Notes: generated from the sequence alone by a model not told the origin. Counted from the stretch's first letter, positions 7,095-16,193 are shown. The stretch: 46,915 nt of DNA from an uncultured Eubacteriales bacterium (GCA_902781095.1 CACZHW010000018.1:1-46915), one strand, 5' to 3'. Numbers and translations are program-made.

Positions 7095-8099
7095 GTGAAG
7101 AAGCTTTTGTTGGTCGTAACGGCACTGTGCCTGGCGTTGTCTGTGAGCGCGGCGCTGGCGGATCGTACTGCGGACATGGGCGTTTGGCCTGACATCGCCG
7201 GCGAAAAGGGCACCACCTACGTCAGCCTGTTTGACACCATCGCAACGGAGGAATGGAACCCCGTCTGGGTGGACTATGTCGGCGCGGTCATGGGCGAAGA
7301 AGCAGCCCCCGCGATGACAGCCGCCCTTCAGGGGTCTGTGACCAGCAATCTGCACGGCGAAGAGGCCGTCGCCGCCTTTGCGGATGGCGGCTACGCCTTT
7401 GACTGCCACTTCATCAACGGGGCCCAGAGCCTGACCTTCAAGGACGACACGGTCACCATCCTGAAAACCGACGGCACCCGGGAAACCCATACCTATGAAT
7501 ACCTGGAGCAATACAACATCGGCGAAGGCGAGACCATGATGTACCAGGGCGCCGAAATCCCCATGGCCTTCCCCGTAGACGTCTACAAGAGCACCGATGA
7601 AGCGGGAGAATTCAATTACTTCATGATGCGGGAAGACACCATGGACACCACCTGGCACCTGGAATTCCGCTACGGCAGCGACCTGGAAGCCCTGCAGGGC
7701 TACATGGTGGGCCCCTACGCCTACTGGCTGGCGGCAGGCATCGATGAAAAGGCCGACGCGGAGACCCTCAACAACGTGATCGCCCTGTTCTGCCTGGAAA
7801 ACATGGACTACTCCGCCCATACGGACGCAGCGCTGAGCCAGATCAGAGACCTGGGCCTTGTGGAAACCTGGCAGGCTGACTTGTCTTCCCTCGGCGAAGC
7901 CTACGCCACCGTCGACCTGCGCATGACGATCGACGAAGCCGGTCACGGCGTCACCCTGATGAACGGCACACAGACCGCCGATTTTGAAGCCTATGCGGCG
8001 CCCTATACCCTGACGGTCAATGGCGACGGACAGACGGTTCTGACGCTGACGGCGGACGACGGAACCATCAGCTGGGTGAAACAGCCCCTTTCGCCCTGA
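7095..8099 (+). CDS. secreted protein with a ZinT/YodA-like domain
   Basis: This 334-residue protein uses a GTG start seven bases behind GGAG. Residues 1-22 form a signal peptide (KKLLLVVTALCLALSVSAALA) with no lipobox, so export without a lipid anchor is expected. Residues 30-240 resemble the ZinT/YodA lipocalin fold, including the block in which ZinT carries its ligands: the segment around MDTTWHLEFRYGSD aligns with the His-rich SHFHIFMG of E. coli ZinT, but only one His is kept. The C-terminal 80 residues look like a small beta domain. Metal binding is therefore uncertain. It ends the DUF3793-flavodoxin operon, and a strong hairpin follows. Confidence 0.6.
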   Translation: MKKLLLVVTALCLALSVSAALADRTADMGVWPDIAGEKGTTYVSLFDTIATEEWNPVWVDYVGAVMGEEAAPAMTAALQGSVTSNLHGEEAVAAFADGGYAFDCHFINGAQSLTFKDDTVTILKTDGTRETHTYEYLEQYNIGEGETMMYQGAEIPMAFPVDVYKSTDEAGEFNYFMMREDTMDTTWHLEFRYGSDLEALQGYMVGPYAYWLAAGIDEKADAETLNNVIALFCLENMDYSAHTDAALSQIRDLGLVETWQADLSSLGEAYATVDLRMTIDEAGHGVTLMNGTQTADFEAYAAPYTLTVNGDGQTVLTLTADDGTISWVKQPLSP

Positions 8100-8150
8100 C
8101 AAAGCGGTGTTTCCCTTTTCACCATGCGGTAATCAAACAGCCCGAGTATT

Positions 8151-8218
8151 ACAGTTTATAACATTAGCCCCGTGACGCAGCTTGCACTGCGGCACGGGGC
8201 TTTCGGTTATCAAACTGT
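8151..8218. terminator. long bidirectional terminator between convergent genes
   Basis: An inner stem AGCCCCGTG/CACGGGGCT is extended by outer arms ACAGTTT-ATAAC and GTTAT-CAAACTGT. It separates the plus-strand ZinT-like gene from the convergent thrS. Confidence 0.8.
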
Positions 8219-8219
8219 C

Positions 8220-10004
8220 TTATGCCCGTTCCCGGATTTCCTTCTGCAGCTTTTCGGTCAGCTCTTCCAGGGTCATGGTCACCGTCTGGTCCGTGGCCCT
8301 GTCGCGGACGGAAACCGTGCCCTCGCTCGTTTCCTTTTCGCCGATGATCAGCATATAGGGCACCTTGTCCTCCTGGCGGGCGTACCGGATCTTGTATCCG
8401 ATCTTTTCGTTGCGCTCGTCCAGTTCGCTGCGGATGCCTTCGGCCATCAGGGCTCTGTGGATTTCCGCGGCGTATTCCATGCTCTTGTCGGAAACCGGCA
8501 GCACCTTCACCTGCACCGGCGCCAGCCACAGCGGGAAGGCGCCCTTGGTTTCCTCAATCAGATAGGCCATGAAGCGGTCCAGGGAGCCCAGGATCGCCCG
8601 GTGCAGCACCACGGGCGTCTTCTCCGTGCCGTCCTGATCGATGTACTTCAGGTTGAACCGGGCGGGCAGGCAGAAGTCCAGCTGGCAGGTACTCAGGGTG
8701 TACTCGGCGCCCACCGCGGGCTTTACGTTCACATCCAGCTTCGGGCCGTAGAAGGCTGCCTCGCCGATCTCCTCGGTGAAGTGGATCCCCAGCTCCGTCA
8801 GCACCTCCCGCAGGGCGCTCTCCGCCTTTTCCCACATAGCGTCGTCCTGGTGGTACTTCACCTTGTCCTCCGGATCCCGCAGGCTCAGCACGCACCGGTA
8901 ATCCGTGATGTGGAAGTCCTTGTAAGTGGAAAAAATCAGATCACACACGGCGGAAATCTCGTCCTTGATCTGCTCCGGCGTTACGAAAAGGTGAGCGTCA
9001 TTCTGGCAGAAGTGCCGGGCCCGCTCAATGCCCTTCAGCGTGCCGCTGGGCTCAAACCGGAAGTCGTGGGCCACCTCGCCGATGCGGATGGGCAGATCCC
9101 GGTAGCTGTGGCGCCGGTTGGCGTAGATCATCATATGGTGCGGGCAGTTCATCGGCCGCAGCACGAAGCTCTCCCCATCCACCTCCATGGCCGGGAACAT
9201 GTTCTCCTTGTAGTGATCCCAGTGGCCGCTGGTACGGTACAGATCCACCGTGCCGACGCACGGCGTCATCACGTGCTGATAGCCCAGCATCCGTTCCTTT
9301 TCCTTGATGTAGTTTTCCAGCTCCATCCACAGGGTGTATCCCTTGGGCAGGAACATGGGCAGGCCCTTGCCGATCAAATCGTCCGTCATGAACAGGCGCA
9401 TGTCCCGGCCGATCCGCCGGTGATCCCGGGCCCGGGCTTCCTCCTGCTGCTTCTCGTATTCCGCCAGCTCCTCCTGGTTGCGGAAGGCCACGCCGTTCAG
9501 CCGGGTCAGCATCTTGTTGGCCTGGTTGTTCTTCCAGTAGGCGCCGGAAAGGGCCGTGAGCTTGAAGGCCTTCAGCGCCTTGGTGTAGGTCAGATGGGGG
9601 CCGACGCACATGTCGATATAGTCCCCCTGCTGATAAAAGGTGATCACCGCGTCCTGCGGCAGGTCCGCGATGTGCTCCACCTTGTACTTCTCTCCCCGGC
9701 TCTCCATCAGGGCGATGGCTTCCTGACGGGGCAGCGCATACACCTTGAAGGGGAGGTTCTCTTTTACGATCTTCTGCATTTCCGCCTGGATCGCGGGCAG
9801 ATCCTCTTCCGTCAGCTTCACATCCCCCAGGTCGATGTCATAGTGGAAGCCCTTTTCCGTAGCCGGGCCGTAGGCAAAGTGCGCCTCGGGGTACAGGCGC
9901 TTTACCGCCTGGGCCATGATATGGGCCGCGCTGTGGCGCAGCACTTCCAGTTCTTCCTCCTGCGGGCATTCCGCCACATGGCCGTCATTGTAGAGTATTT
10001 TCAT
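8220..10004 (-). CDS. thrS: threonyl-tRNA synthetase lacking the TGS domain
   Basis: This 594-residue class II synthetase charges tRNA-Thr. The ATG follows AAAGGAG by seven bases. The protein begins almost directly with the editing domain (HSAAH near 25-29, and DMCVGPHL), so the N-terminal TGS/ubiquitin-like domain of the usual 640-residue enzyme is missing. The catalytic core has NCPHHMMIY, RIGEVAHDFRFEPSGTLKG (motif 2), GPKLDV and VLHRAILGSLDR (motif 3). The anticodon-binding domain fills the last 100 residues. TGS-less ThrRS forms are known in some Firmicutes. Expression is controlled by the T-box at 10060-10285. Confidence 0.95.
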   Translation of the reverse strand: MKILYNDGHVAECPQEEELEVLRHSAAHIMAQAVKRLYPEAHFAYGPATEKGFHYDIDLGDVKLTEEDLPAIQAEMQKIVKENLPFKVYALPRQEAIALMESRGEKYKVEHIADLPQDAVITFYQQGDYIDMCVGPHLTYTKALKAFKLTALSGAYWKNNQANKMLTRLNGVAFRNQEELAEYEKQQEEARARDHRRIGRDMRLFMTDDLIGKGLPMFLPKGYTLWMELENYIKEKERMLGYQHVMTPCVGTVDLYRTSGHWDHYKENMFPAMEVDGESFVLRPMNCPHHMMIYANRRHSYRDLPIRIGEVAHDFRFEPSGTLKGIERARHFCQNDAHLFVTPEQIKDEISAVCDLIFSTYKDFHITDYRCVLSLRDPEDKVKYHQDDAMWEKAESALREVLTELGIHFTEEIGEAAFYGPKLDVNVKPAVGAEYTLSTCQLDFCLPARFNLKYIDQDGTEKTPVVLHRAILGSLDRFMAYLIEETKGAFPLWLAPVQVKVLPVSDKSMEYAAEIHRALMAEGIRSELDERNEKIGYKIRYARQEDKVPYMLIIGEKETSEGTVSVRDRATDQTVTMTLEELTEKLQKEIRERA

Positions 10005-10059
10005 GTTCCTTCTCCTTTCAATCCCGCTGCATTTCCGATTCCCTCCGGGACGGAAGCCA

Positions 10060-10285
10060 ATAAAAAACACCCGTCCTGACACTGTCTGCCGGGACGGATG
10101 CTGATTTCAGCATTCGCGGTTCCACCCTGCTTGTCTTTCAACCACTCATTGATGCCGGATCCGGCCGGCGGCCGCCTTCATCCGGGAATGGTATCTTTCC
10201 GGTTCCGCTGCGGAGGTTCCACCGCTCCCCCACTCTCTGAAAACGTGCTCCGGAAGACATGTTTCCCTTCATCTGAAAGAACAAT
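10060..10285 (-). promoter_or_regulatory. T-box leader of thrS
   Basis: On the minus strand the 13-base antiterminator signature GGGTGGAACCGCG lies at 10127-10115. A terminator stem CCGTCC/GGACGG plus a T run at about 10062-10097 follows it. An ACC triplet at 10192-10190 in an AAGATACCATT context is the likely Thr specifier. A GC-rich stem I region lies before it. Uncharged tRNA-Thr should stabilise the antiterminator and raise thrS expression. Confidence 0.9.
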
Positions 10286-10288
10286 GGA

Positions 10289-10317
10289 AGTATACCACCC
10301 GTCACACAAAAAAACAA
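10289..10317 (-). promoter_or_regulatory. promoter of the thrS leader
   Basis: TTGTTT, 17 bases, TATACT on the minus strand, directly upstream of the T-box. Confidence 0.7.
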
Positions 10318-10353
10318 GCCGTACCCGCGAATGGATTGATTTTCCGCCGGGCG

Positions 10354-10926
10354 TCACTCCGCCAGCGGAACGGGATCCCAGCCGAAATCCTGGTAGGCGT
10401 CGATCGCAAGGCCGTTCGCCTTCACGTAATCGCGGATGTACGCGGTCCGGATACTCTTTGCCGCCTCACTGTCCAGGTCGGCCCCCTCAAAGAAGACCTT
10501 CTCCATCTCCTCGTCGCCTGCGCAGAAGCGTTTGATGTCCGCACTGTAGTCCTCGCCGTCCCCGGCGAATTCCGCGTCCGTCACCGTCCACTTGCCGTCC
10601 TGATTTTTCAGCGTCAGCACGCCGGGGTTTTCGCCGCCGGAAATACAGAACAGGACGTTGTCCTTCTGCACGTAGTTCAGCACCCAGAAGTCGCCGTATA
10701 CCGTCGCGCTCTCCGCGTCCCTGATATAGCGCACGATAATCGGCGCCGGGATCGTCACGTCGCCGTCCTCGTGCAGGTACGGCTCGCCGAGGGAAGCGGT
10801 ATACATCGCGACCGCGCCCTCCAACGGATCTGCACCGGTATACTGATAAGCGGGAAGGCCGCCCTCAGCCAGCGCCGCCGCGCAGAGCAGCAGCATCGCA
10901 ACTAAAGCCGCAATTGTCTTTTTCAT
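10354..10926 (-). CDS. small secreted protein, DUF-type
   Basis: This 190-residue protein has a signal peptide MKKTIAALVAMLLLCAAALAEGG with likely cleavage after ALA. The mature part is acidic and contains a compact alpha/beta pattern (VRYIRDAESATVYGDFWVLNYV, LTLKNQDGKWTVTDAEFAGDGED). This recalls NTF2-like/DUF4829-type lumicin-like secreted folds, but I cannot name the family. The second of two in-frame ATGs was chosen because AAAGGAG then lies eight bases upstream. It stands alone on the minus strand, divergent from the thioredoxin-like gene, with a TGcTATACT extended -10 near 10960. Its role is unknown. Confidence 0.65.
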   Translation of the reverse strand: MKKTIAALVAMLLLCAAALAEGGLPAYQYTGADPLEGAVAMYTASLGEPYLHEDGDVTIPAPIIVRYIRDAESATVYGDFWVLNYVQKDNVLFCISGGENPGVLTLKNQDGKWTVTDAEFAGDGEDYSADIKRFCAGDEEMEKVFFEGADLDSEAAKSIRTAYIRDYVKANGLAIDAYQDFGWDPVPLAE

Positions 10927-11028
10927 TCTCATTACTCCTTTCTCGTTCGGATTCCGGGTATAGTATAGCACAAAAACGGTCACAAATCCGTCACACTTTT
11001 CATCTGCGGCGCCCGCAGGAAGCCCTTG

Positions 11029-11057
11029 TTGTTTTGTAAAGGAAAAAACAGTATACT
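11029..11057 (+). promoter_or_regulatory. promoter of the thioredoxin-like/DUF3990 operon
   Basis: TTGTTT, 17 bases, TATACT; the -10 sits in a small palindrome, CAGTATACTG, that could take a regulator. Confidence 0.65.
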
Positions 11058-11100
11058 GTGCACAGCAGCACTTTACAGCCTGTCTGAGGGGAGATGTAAC

Positions 11101-12549
11101 ATGAAACACGCATTGGCGGCATTGCTCAGCCTCTTCCTGCTTCTTTCCGCCCTCGGCGCCGCGGCCGAAACGCCGTCCGTCCTGGGGCAGCCCTTCCCGG
11201 ATTTCACGATTACCGATACGGAAGGACATGAGATCACCCTATCCTCTCTGCTTGAGGAGAAGGAGCTCGTGGTCCTCAGCGTCTTTGCCACCTGGTGCCC
11301 GCCATGCAAGAAGGAATTCCCGTGGATGGAGAGCACCTGGCAGTCGTTATCCGACAAAATGGCCGTGGTCGCTCTCTCCGCCGACAGCGGGGACACGATG
11401 GAAAAGCTGGCCCGGTACAAGGCCGACAACGCGCTGAGCTTTTCCGTCGGCCAGACCGGGGACACCGGCATTCCGCAGTACCTTCAGCTCATGTATTACC
11501 CCACCAACGTCTTCATCGACCGCTACGGCAACGCGGCGCTCATCTGCAACACTTTCGCCGACGAAGTGCAGTTCCGGCGCGCGGTGAATCTCTTCCTGGG
11601 CGGGGACTACACGCAAACCGTCTCCTACAGCAGCGTACCCGAGATGGAGGTGGACGTTCCCTATCCGGACGAGGCGGCCCTGTCCGCCGCGCTGAACGCG
11701 GAAGGCGGCGTCCTGTCTTTCTCCAGCGATCCGGACAAGCAGTACTTTCCCTTCCTGCCGGAGGAACGGGACGGGCGGAGCGCGGCTTTTGCCTCCAACC
11801 CCGTCGACAGCCGCTCCATCTCCATGCTGCGCCTGACGCTCACGGCACAGGAAGGGGACGCGCTCGCCTTTGAGGTTGCCCGCAGCCTGGCGGACGCCAC
11901 GGCCGTGGTGGAGATCGACATCGACGATCTGCCAGCGAAATTTTTCATCGGTAAGAGCGGCTGGATGCCCTGGTGCCTGCCGCTGGAAGCGGGAGAACAC
12001 GACGTCCGCTTCTGTCTCGTCCGGCTCGCCTCCGGCAGCGGCGACGATTTCTGCGGCTTTGACAACATCCGCCTGCTGTCCGGCGAAGAGGCCGCCGCTG
12101 CGCTGGACGCCCTGCCCGGCCGTCCCGCCGCGGACGATTACGGCCTGTCGGTTTTGAACGAAGGCCGTCGCACGGCCACCCTCCTTGCGCCGGACGCCCT
12201 GAAGGGTCTTCCGGTTCACGTCCTGCAGGATGAGACGGTACGCCTGGAGATCACCCTTCCGCCGCAGGCCGACGCGGATCTGGCCGTGCTCTGCAACGAG
12301 GTGACCGGCGAAATCACGCCTGTTTCCGAATTCACCGCCGAAGAGGACCGGTACGTCGCCGTCTTCCCGGCTGCCGGTGCAAAAACGCCGTACGGTTTCT
12401 TCACCCTGTACGACAGTCCCTTTGGCGGCTCCCCCCTGCTCAACTGCCTCACCGTGCGGGACGAGGACGGCATCCGCGCGCTGTGCGCTGACCTCGGGCA
12501 GCCTTCCGGGGTGAGCTGGACCTATGGCGAAGGAAACGGTGAACCGTGA
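11101..12549 (+). CDS. secreted TlpA/ResA-like thioredoxin with a large unknown C-terminal domain
   Basis: This 482-residue protein has a signal peptide (about 1-22, ending GAAAE), then a redoxin domain. WCPPC lies at residues 65-69 and the cis-Pro block is YYPTNVFIDRYG near 137. Residues from about 180 on are not thioredoxin: they read as two beta-rich modules, the first like a carbohydrate-binding or jelly-roll module (FCGFDNIRLLSG near 330) and the second an unknown domain to the end. It should reduce disulfides or peroxides outside the membrane. GGGGAG upstream supports the start. The last base is shared with the following DUF3990 gene, so the two are translated together. Confidence 0.8.
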   Translation: MKHALAALLSLFLLLSALGAAAETPSVLGQPFPDFTITDTEGHEITLSSLLEEKELVVLSVFATWCPPCKKEFPWMESTWQSLSDKMAVVALSADSGDTMEKLARYKADNALSFSVGQTGDTGIPQYLQLMYYPTNVFIDRYGNAALICNTFADEVQFRRAVNLFLGGDYTQTVSYSSVPEMEVDVPYPDEAALSAALNAEGGVLSFSSDPDKQYFPFLPEERDGRSAAFASNPVDSRSISMLRLTLTAQEGDALAFEVARSLADATAVVEIDIDDLPAKFFIGKSGWMPWCLPLEAGEHDVRFCLVRLASGSGDDFCGFDNIRLLSGEEAAAALDALPGRPAADDYGLSVLNEGRRTATLLAPDALKGLPVHVLQDETVRLEITLPPQADADLAVLCNEVTGEITPVSEFTAEEDRYVAVFPAAGAKTPYGFFTLYDSPFGGSPLLNCLTVRDEDGIRALCADLGQPSGVSWTYGEGNGEP

Positions 12550-13112
12550 TGCTGCGCCTCTATCACACGGGCTTTCAGGTGATCCCCTCGCCGGACGTCC
12601 GCTACGGCCGGAAAAACGCCGACTTCGGTCAGGGCTTCTATCTCACCGCGGACAAGACCTTCGCACAAAAATGGGCGCGGGAGCAGAAGGGCCGGCGCAC
12701 CTATATCAACTGCTATGAGCTGGACCCGGACGGCCTGTCCGTCCTCCGCCTTGCACGCGGCGCCGAGTGGTTCGACTACCTCTCCCGCAACTGCGCCGGC
12801 AAGCCGGACAGCCTGAAGGACTACGACGTGATCACCGGCCCGGTCGCGCCCGACATCCTCTATGACACCCAGGGTATCCTGACCAGCGGACTGCTCTGCC
12901 GGGAGCACGCGCTCCGCCTGCTTTTGCTCGGCCCCGAATACGATCAGACCGTCCTCAAGACGGAGAAGGCCGCAGCGCACCTGCGCTTCCTGGGCGCCGA
13001 TGAACTGAGCGCCGCAGAGCTTTCCGCCTTCCGGGAAGCCGTCGCCCGCGAGGAGCGCGCCTATCAGGAAGTTTTCGCCGGGACGCTTTCGAAACTGCTG
13101 GAAGAAGACTGA
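12549..13112 (+). CDS. DUF3990 domain protein (ADP-ribosyltransferase-like fold)
   Basis: This 187-residue protein matches DUF3990 along its length: LYHTGFQVIPSPD, GRKNADFGQGFYLTADKTFAQKWA, YDVITGPVAPDILYDTQGILTSGLL and TEKAAAHLRFLGADEL. DUF3990 proteins look like ART-fold enzymes and are often near toxin-antitoxin or phage-defence genes; their activity is not established. The ATG overlaps the previous stop by one base (an in-frame GTG lies one codon earlier). The common DUF3791 partner is absent. No signal peptide is visible, although the upstream partner is secreted, so the functional link is unclear. Confidence 0.85.
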   Translation: MLRLYHTGFQVIPSPDVRYGRKNADFGQGFYLTADKTFAQKWAREQKGRRTYINCYELDPDGLSVLRLARGAEWFDYLSRNCAGKPDSLKDYDVITGPVAPDILYDTQGILTSGLLCREHALRLLLLGPEYDQTVLKTEKAAAHLRFLGADELSAAELSAFREAVAREERAYQEVFAGTLSKLLEED

Positions 13113-13132
13113 TCCCCTGCGCCCCATACGTC

Positions 13133-13170
13133 TGCCCCGCCGGACGGAACTGTCCGGCGGGGCAGTTTAT
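13133..13170. terminator. bidirectional terminator
   Basis: A perfect 13-bp stem, TGCCCCGCCGGAC/GTCCGGCGGGGCA, with a 6-base loop and a following T-rich stretch. It lies between the convergent DUF3990 and lysR genes. Confidence 0.85.
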
Positions 13171-13194
13171 ATTCTTTTCCATCCGGGTGCGCGC

Positions 13195-14118
13195 TCAGTC
13201 CTCCTGCGCCCCTTCCCCTGCCTCCAGCAGGTTGTCCTTCACGATTTGTTTTGCCTCCCGCATGGAGAAATCCAGCAGCGCCTGTACGGCCGGTGCTTTC
13301 GCATGGTTGCCCAGCAGGATGGTCTCCCACGCGCAGAAAGGCTCTTCCAGCATGTCCAGCCGGACGAGGCCGTAGGTCTCCTCAAACCGGCGCAGCGCGC
13401 ACTTGGGCGCGAGGGTCACGGCGCCGTTTCGCCGGGCCTGGTCCACCACCAGCTGCATGCCGCCCAGGTAGGAGACCCGTTTCAAGGTGATCTTGCGGCG
13501 CACCAGCTCCGGGATCAGCATGGTGACGAAGCAGCACGTGTCGTGCGGATAGACGAATTCCATGCCGCCGAGGTCTTCGTAATGCAGCCCCTTGGCATTT
13601 GCCAGCGGATTCTGACGCGAGGCCACGAGGAACGCCGGCTCCCGGTAGAGGCGGACCACCTGCAGGTCGTGGTGCTTGCGCCCGGTGGAGTAAAAGAAGC
13701 CCATGTCCGCCTGTCCCTCACGCACCATCTCCGGCACGCTCGCATTCGGCGCCGTCATCATGTTGAGACGGATCTGGGGGTGCGCGTCGGCGAAGCGCAT
13801 CAGCAGGTCGATCAGGCTGTTGCCGATGTTCATCTCGCAGCCGCCGATGGTCAGCGTTTCCGTCTTCTCTTCCTTGAGGCCCATCGCTGTCCGGTACTCC
13901 GAGAGCATGTCCTGCGCGATCGGCAGAAAGCGCTCTCCCGCCGTCGTCAGGCGCAGCGTGCGCCCCTCGCGGACGATGAGCTGCGTATCCAGTTCGCTCT
14001 CCAACTGCTGGATGTGCTTAAAAAGGGTGGAAGGCGCATACTGCAGCCGTTCCGCCGCCTTCGGGTAACTGAGCGTTTCGCTGACGGTGACAAAGGTTAG
14101 CAGTTCGCGTGTATCCAT
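13195..14118 (-). CDS. LysR-family transcriptional regulator
   Basis: This 307-residue protein has an N-terminal winged helix (MDTRELLTFVTVSETLSYPKAAERL, then STLFKHIQQLESELDTQLIVREGRTLRLTTAGERFLP) and a periplasmic-binding-like effector domain from about residue 88. It is divergent from the secreted reductase gene, with a 197-base intergenic region holding the candidate LysR sites at 14219-14248. The arrangement predicts that it activates the reductase-TAXI genes in response to the electron acceptor or its product. The effector cannot be read from sequence. A second promoter-like TATAAT with TTGCGT at 18 bases serves lysR itself. Confidence 0.9.
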   Translation of the reverse strand: MDTRELLTFVTVSETLSYPKAAERLQYAPSTLFKHIQQLESELDTQLIVREGRTLRLTTAGERFLPIAQDMLSEYRTAMGLKEEKTETLTIGGCEMNIGNSLIDLLMRFADAHPQIRLNMMTAPNASVPEMVREGQADMGFFYSTGRKHHDLQVVRLYREPAFLVASRQNPLANAKGLHYEDLGGMEFVYPHDTCCFVTMLIPELVRRKITLKRVSYLGGMQLVVDQARRNGAVTLAPKCALRRFEETYGLVRLDMLEEPFCAWETILLGNHAKAPAVQALLDFSMREAKQIVKDNLLEAGEGAQED

Positions 14119-14218
14119 GCGTTTCCCCTCTGCATTATAGTTGTCTATTTATTATATCCTGTTGTATGTCCTTCACGCAACCGACAAAAGGTTGACAAAG
14201 CCGCTTGTTAAATTTCTG

Positions 14219-14277
14219 TTTTTCGAAGCATCCATTTCCTTTTTCGAAAGAATGCACAAAGATATATCTGATATACT
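14219..14277 (+). promoter_or_regulatory. activator-type promoter of the reductase gene with two TTTTTCGAA sites
   Basis: TTTTTCGAA occurs at 14219-14227 and 14240-14248, exactly 21 bases (two helical turns) apart. The second copy touches a poor -35 (AGAATG, 14249-14254), and TATACT lies 17 bases on at 14272-14277. A poor -35 with an abutting repeat is the usual layout for LysR activation. Confidence 0.6.
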
Positions 14278-14315
14278 GTCCATAGAGCCCTGAATGGGCA
14301 AGGAAGGAGAATGTC

Positions 14316-16193
14316 ATGATGAACCGCAAACTCATCGCGCTGCTGCTCTCCGTCATGATGCTGATGACGGCGGCCAGCGCCCTGGCCATGACACCCGGCA
14401 CCTATACCGGCGTGGCCAAGGGCATGTTCGACGGGCTGACCGTCGAAGTTACCGTCACCGAGGATGCCATCACCGACGTCAAGGTGACCGAATACCAGGA
14501 GACCGCCCCCGGCTGGCCGGCGCTGGAGAAGATCCCCGCCGACATCGTGGCGGCCCAGACCGTCGAGGTCGACGACGTCTCCGGCGCGACCATGAGCTCC
14601 AAGGGCGTCAAGGCCGCCGTGCGCGCCGCCCTGACCGAGGCCGGCGCTGCCGAGACCGACTTCGCCGCAGCTGCGGAGACGGCCATCGAGCTCGCCCCCG
14701 ATTACTTCCCGGTGATGGGCAGCTTCGAAGTGCCCGAGACCTGGGACGAGAGCTACGACGTCATCGTGGTCGGCGGCGGCTTCGCCGGTCTGGCGGCTGC
14801 CTACGGCGCGGCGACCAACTCCGAAGACAGCGTCGTGCTGATCGAGAAGCTCTCCACCACCGGCGGCAACTCCGCCATCAACGGCGGCCAGTACGCCGCC
14901 TACACATCCAAGGAAGCGGCCCGTCTCCAGCAGGAGTTCAACCTCGTGCCCGACACCCCCGAGAAGCACATCGAGGACACCATGAACGGCGGCGACCTGA
15001 TGAGCAATGAAGCGCTCGTCCGCCTGATGGTCTATTCTTCCCCGGCGTACTTCGACATCCTGCTCGACAACGGCCTGGAGATCCGCAACACCCTGGCCCG
15101 TCCGGGCGGACACTACGGCTACCGCACCTACGTCACCAAGGAGCAGGTCGGTTCCGACATCACCAACCTGCAGGCGAAGATGCTGCGCGACACCAGCGCG
15201 ACCATCGAGCTGAACACCAAGATGGTTGAAATCTACCGTACCCGCGACGAGGCCAACCGGGTCGTCGGCGTCCGCGCCGCGACGCAGGACGGCTACAAGA
15301 CCATCGAAGCGAAGAAGGGCGTCATCCTGTGCACCGGCGGCTTCTCCTCCAACGTGCCGATGCGCAAGACCCAGGTCCCGTACCTGGATGAATCCCAGCC
15401 CACCACGAACATCAAGGCTGCGTCCACCGGCGAGGGCATCTACCTGGCCCAGGCCATCGGCGCGAACACCATGCAGATGAGCAACATCCAGCGCTATCCG
15501 TGGGCCGATCCCACCAACGGCGTCCTGGACAAGTACGCTGTGTGGCCCTTCACCGGCCCCAGCTACGGCGTCATCTACGTCGATTATCAGGGCCTGCGCT
15601 ACGTCAACGAGGGCGACCGCCGCGACGTGTGCGCCAACGCCGCCGTGGCGACCGGCTTCCCGTCCTGCTATGCGATCTTCACCGAGCCGGTCGTGACCTT
15701 CACGACGCCGGAAGAAATCGCTGCCGGCGTGGAGGAAGGCCGCGTGCTGAAGGCTGACACCCTGGCCGAGCTGGCGGAGAAGATCAACGCCGTCGAGATC
15801 AAGGGCCAGTATCCCAGCGTCACCGCCGAGAACCTGGAAGAGACCGTCAAGAAGCACAACCAGTACATCGACGATCAGGTCGATCCGGACTTCGGCAAGG
15901 TCATGGCGCCCACCATGGTCAAGATGGAAGAGGGCCCGTATTACGCGATCCCGAACTTCCCGTCCGTCCACCACACCATGGGCGGCCTGGTCATCGACAC
16001 CAAGACCCGCGTGCTGGACATCTACGGCAATGTGATCCCCGGCCTGTATGCTGCCGGCGAAGTCACGGGCGGCGTGCACGGCACCAACCGTCTGGGCTCC
16101 AACGCGGACGCCGACGCCTGCGGTATCGGCTACCTGTCCGGCTACCTCGTCACCAACAACGAAGCGTATCCGGACTTCATCCCCGCGGAGTAA
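14316..16193 (+). CDS. secreted FMN/FAD-dependent reductase (fumarate/urocanate reductase family)
   Basis: This 625-residue protein has a signal peptide (1-24, ALA-M), an FMN_bind domain (about 25-105) and an FAD_binding_2 reductase domain (about 145-620). DVSGATMSS at 87-95 is the ApbE flavinylation motif, with Thr92 as the expected FMN acceptor. VVGGGFAGLAAA at 152-163 is the FAD Rossmann motif. HHTMGGLVID and GGVHGTNRLGSNADADACGIG are active-site and FAD signatures of the fumarate, urocanate and acrylate reductase group. It should take electrons from a membrane flavin chain and reduce a small enoate outside the cell. It shares a regulator region with lysR and is followed by a TAXI transporter. 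The substrate is unknown. Confidence 0.9.
   Translation: MMNRKLIALLLSVMMLMTAASALAMTPGTYTGVAKGMFDGLTVEVTVTEDAITDVKVTEYQETAPGWPALEKIPADIVAAQTVEVDDVSGATMSSKGVKAAVRAALTEAGAAETDFAAAAETAIELAPDYFPVMGSFEVPETWDESYDVIVVGGGFAGLAAAYGAATNSEDSVVLIEKLSTTGGNSAINGGQYAAYTSKEAARLQQEFNLVPDTPEKHIEDTMNGGDLMSNEALVRLMVYSSPAYFDILLDNGLEIRNTLARPGGHYGYRTYVTKEQVGSDITNLQAKMLRDTSATIELNTKMVEIYRTRDEANRVVGVRAATQDGYKTIEAKKGVILCTGGFSSNVPMRKTQVPYLDESQPTTNIKAASTGEGIYLAQAIGANTMQMSNIQRYPWADPTNGVLDKYAVWPFTGPSYGVIYVDYQGLRYVNEGDRRDVCANAAVATGFPSCYAIFTEPVVTFTTPEEIAAGVEEGRVLKADTLAELAEKINAVEIKGQYPSVTAENLEETVKKHNQYIDDQVDPDFGKVMAPTMVKMEEGPYYAIPNFPSVHHTMGGLVIDTKTRVLDIYGNVIPGLYAAGEVTGGVHGTNRLGSNADADACGIGYLSGYLVTNNEAYPDFIPAE

Noticed and set aside
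8172..10079. A 635-codon plus-strand frame opposite thrS
   Set aside because: It is low-complexity and opposite to a complete threonyl-tRNA synthetase with ribosome site and T-box.
14208..16079. A 623-codon minus-strand frame opposite the reductase
   Set aside because: Shadow of the FAD reductase; it has no Shine-Dalgarno sequence and no family resemblance.
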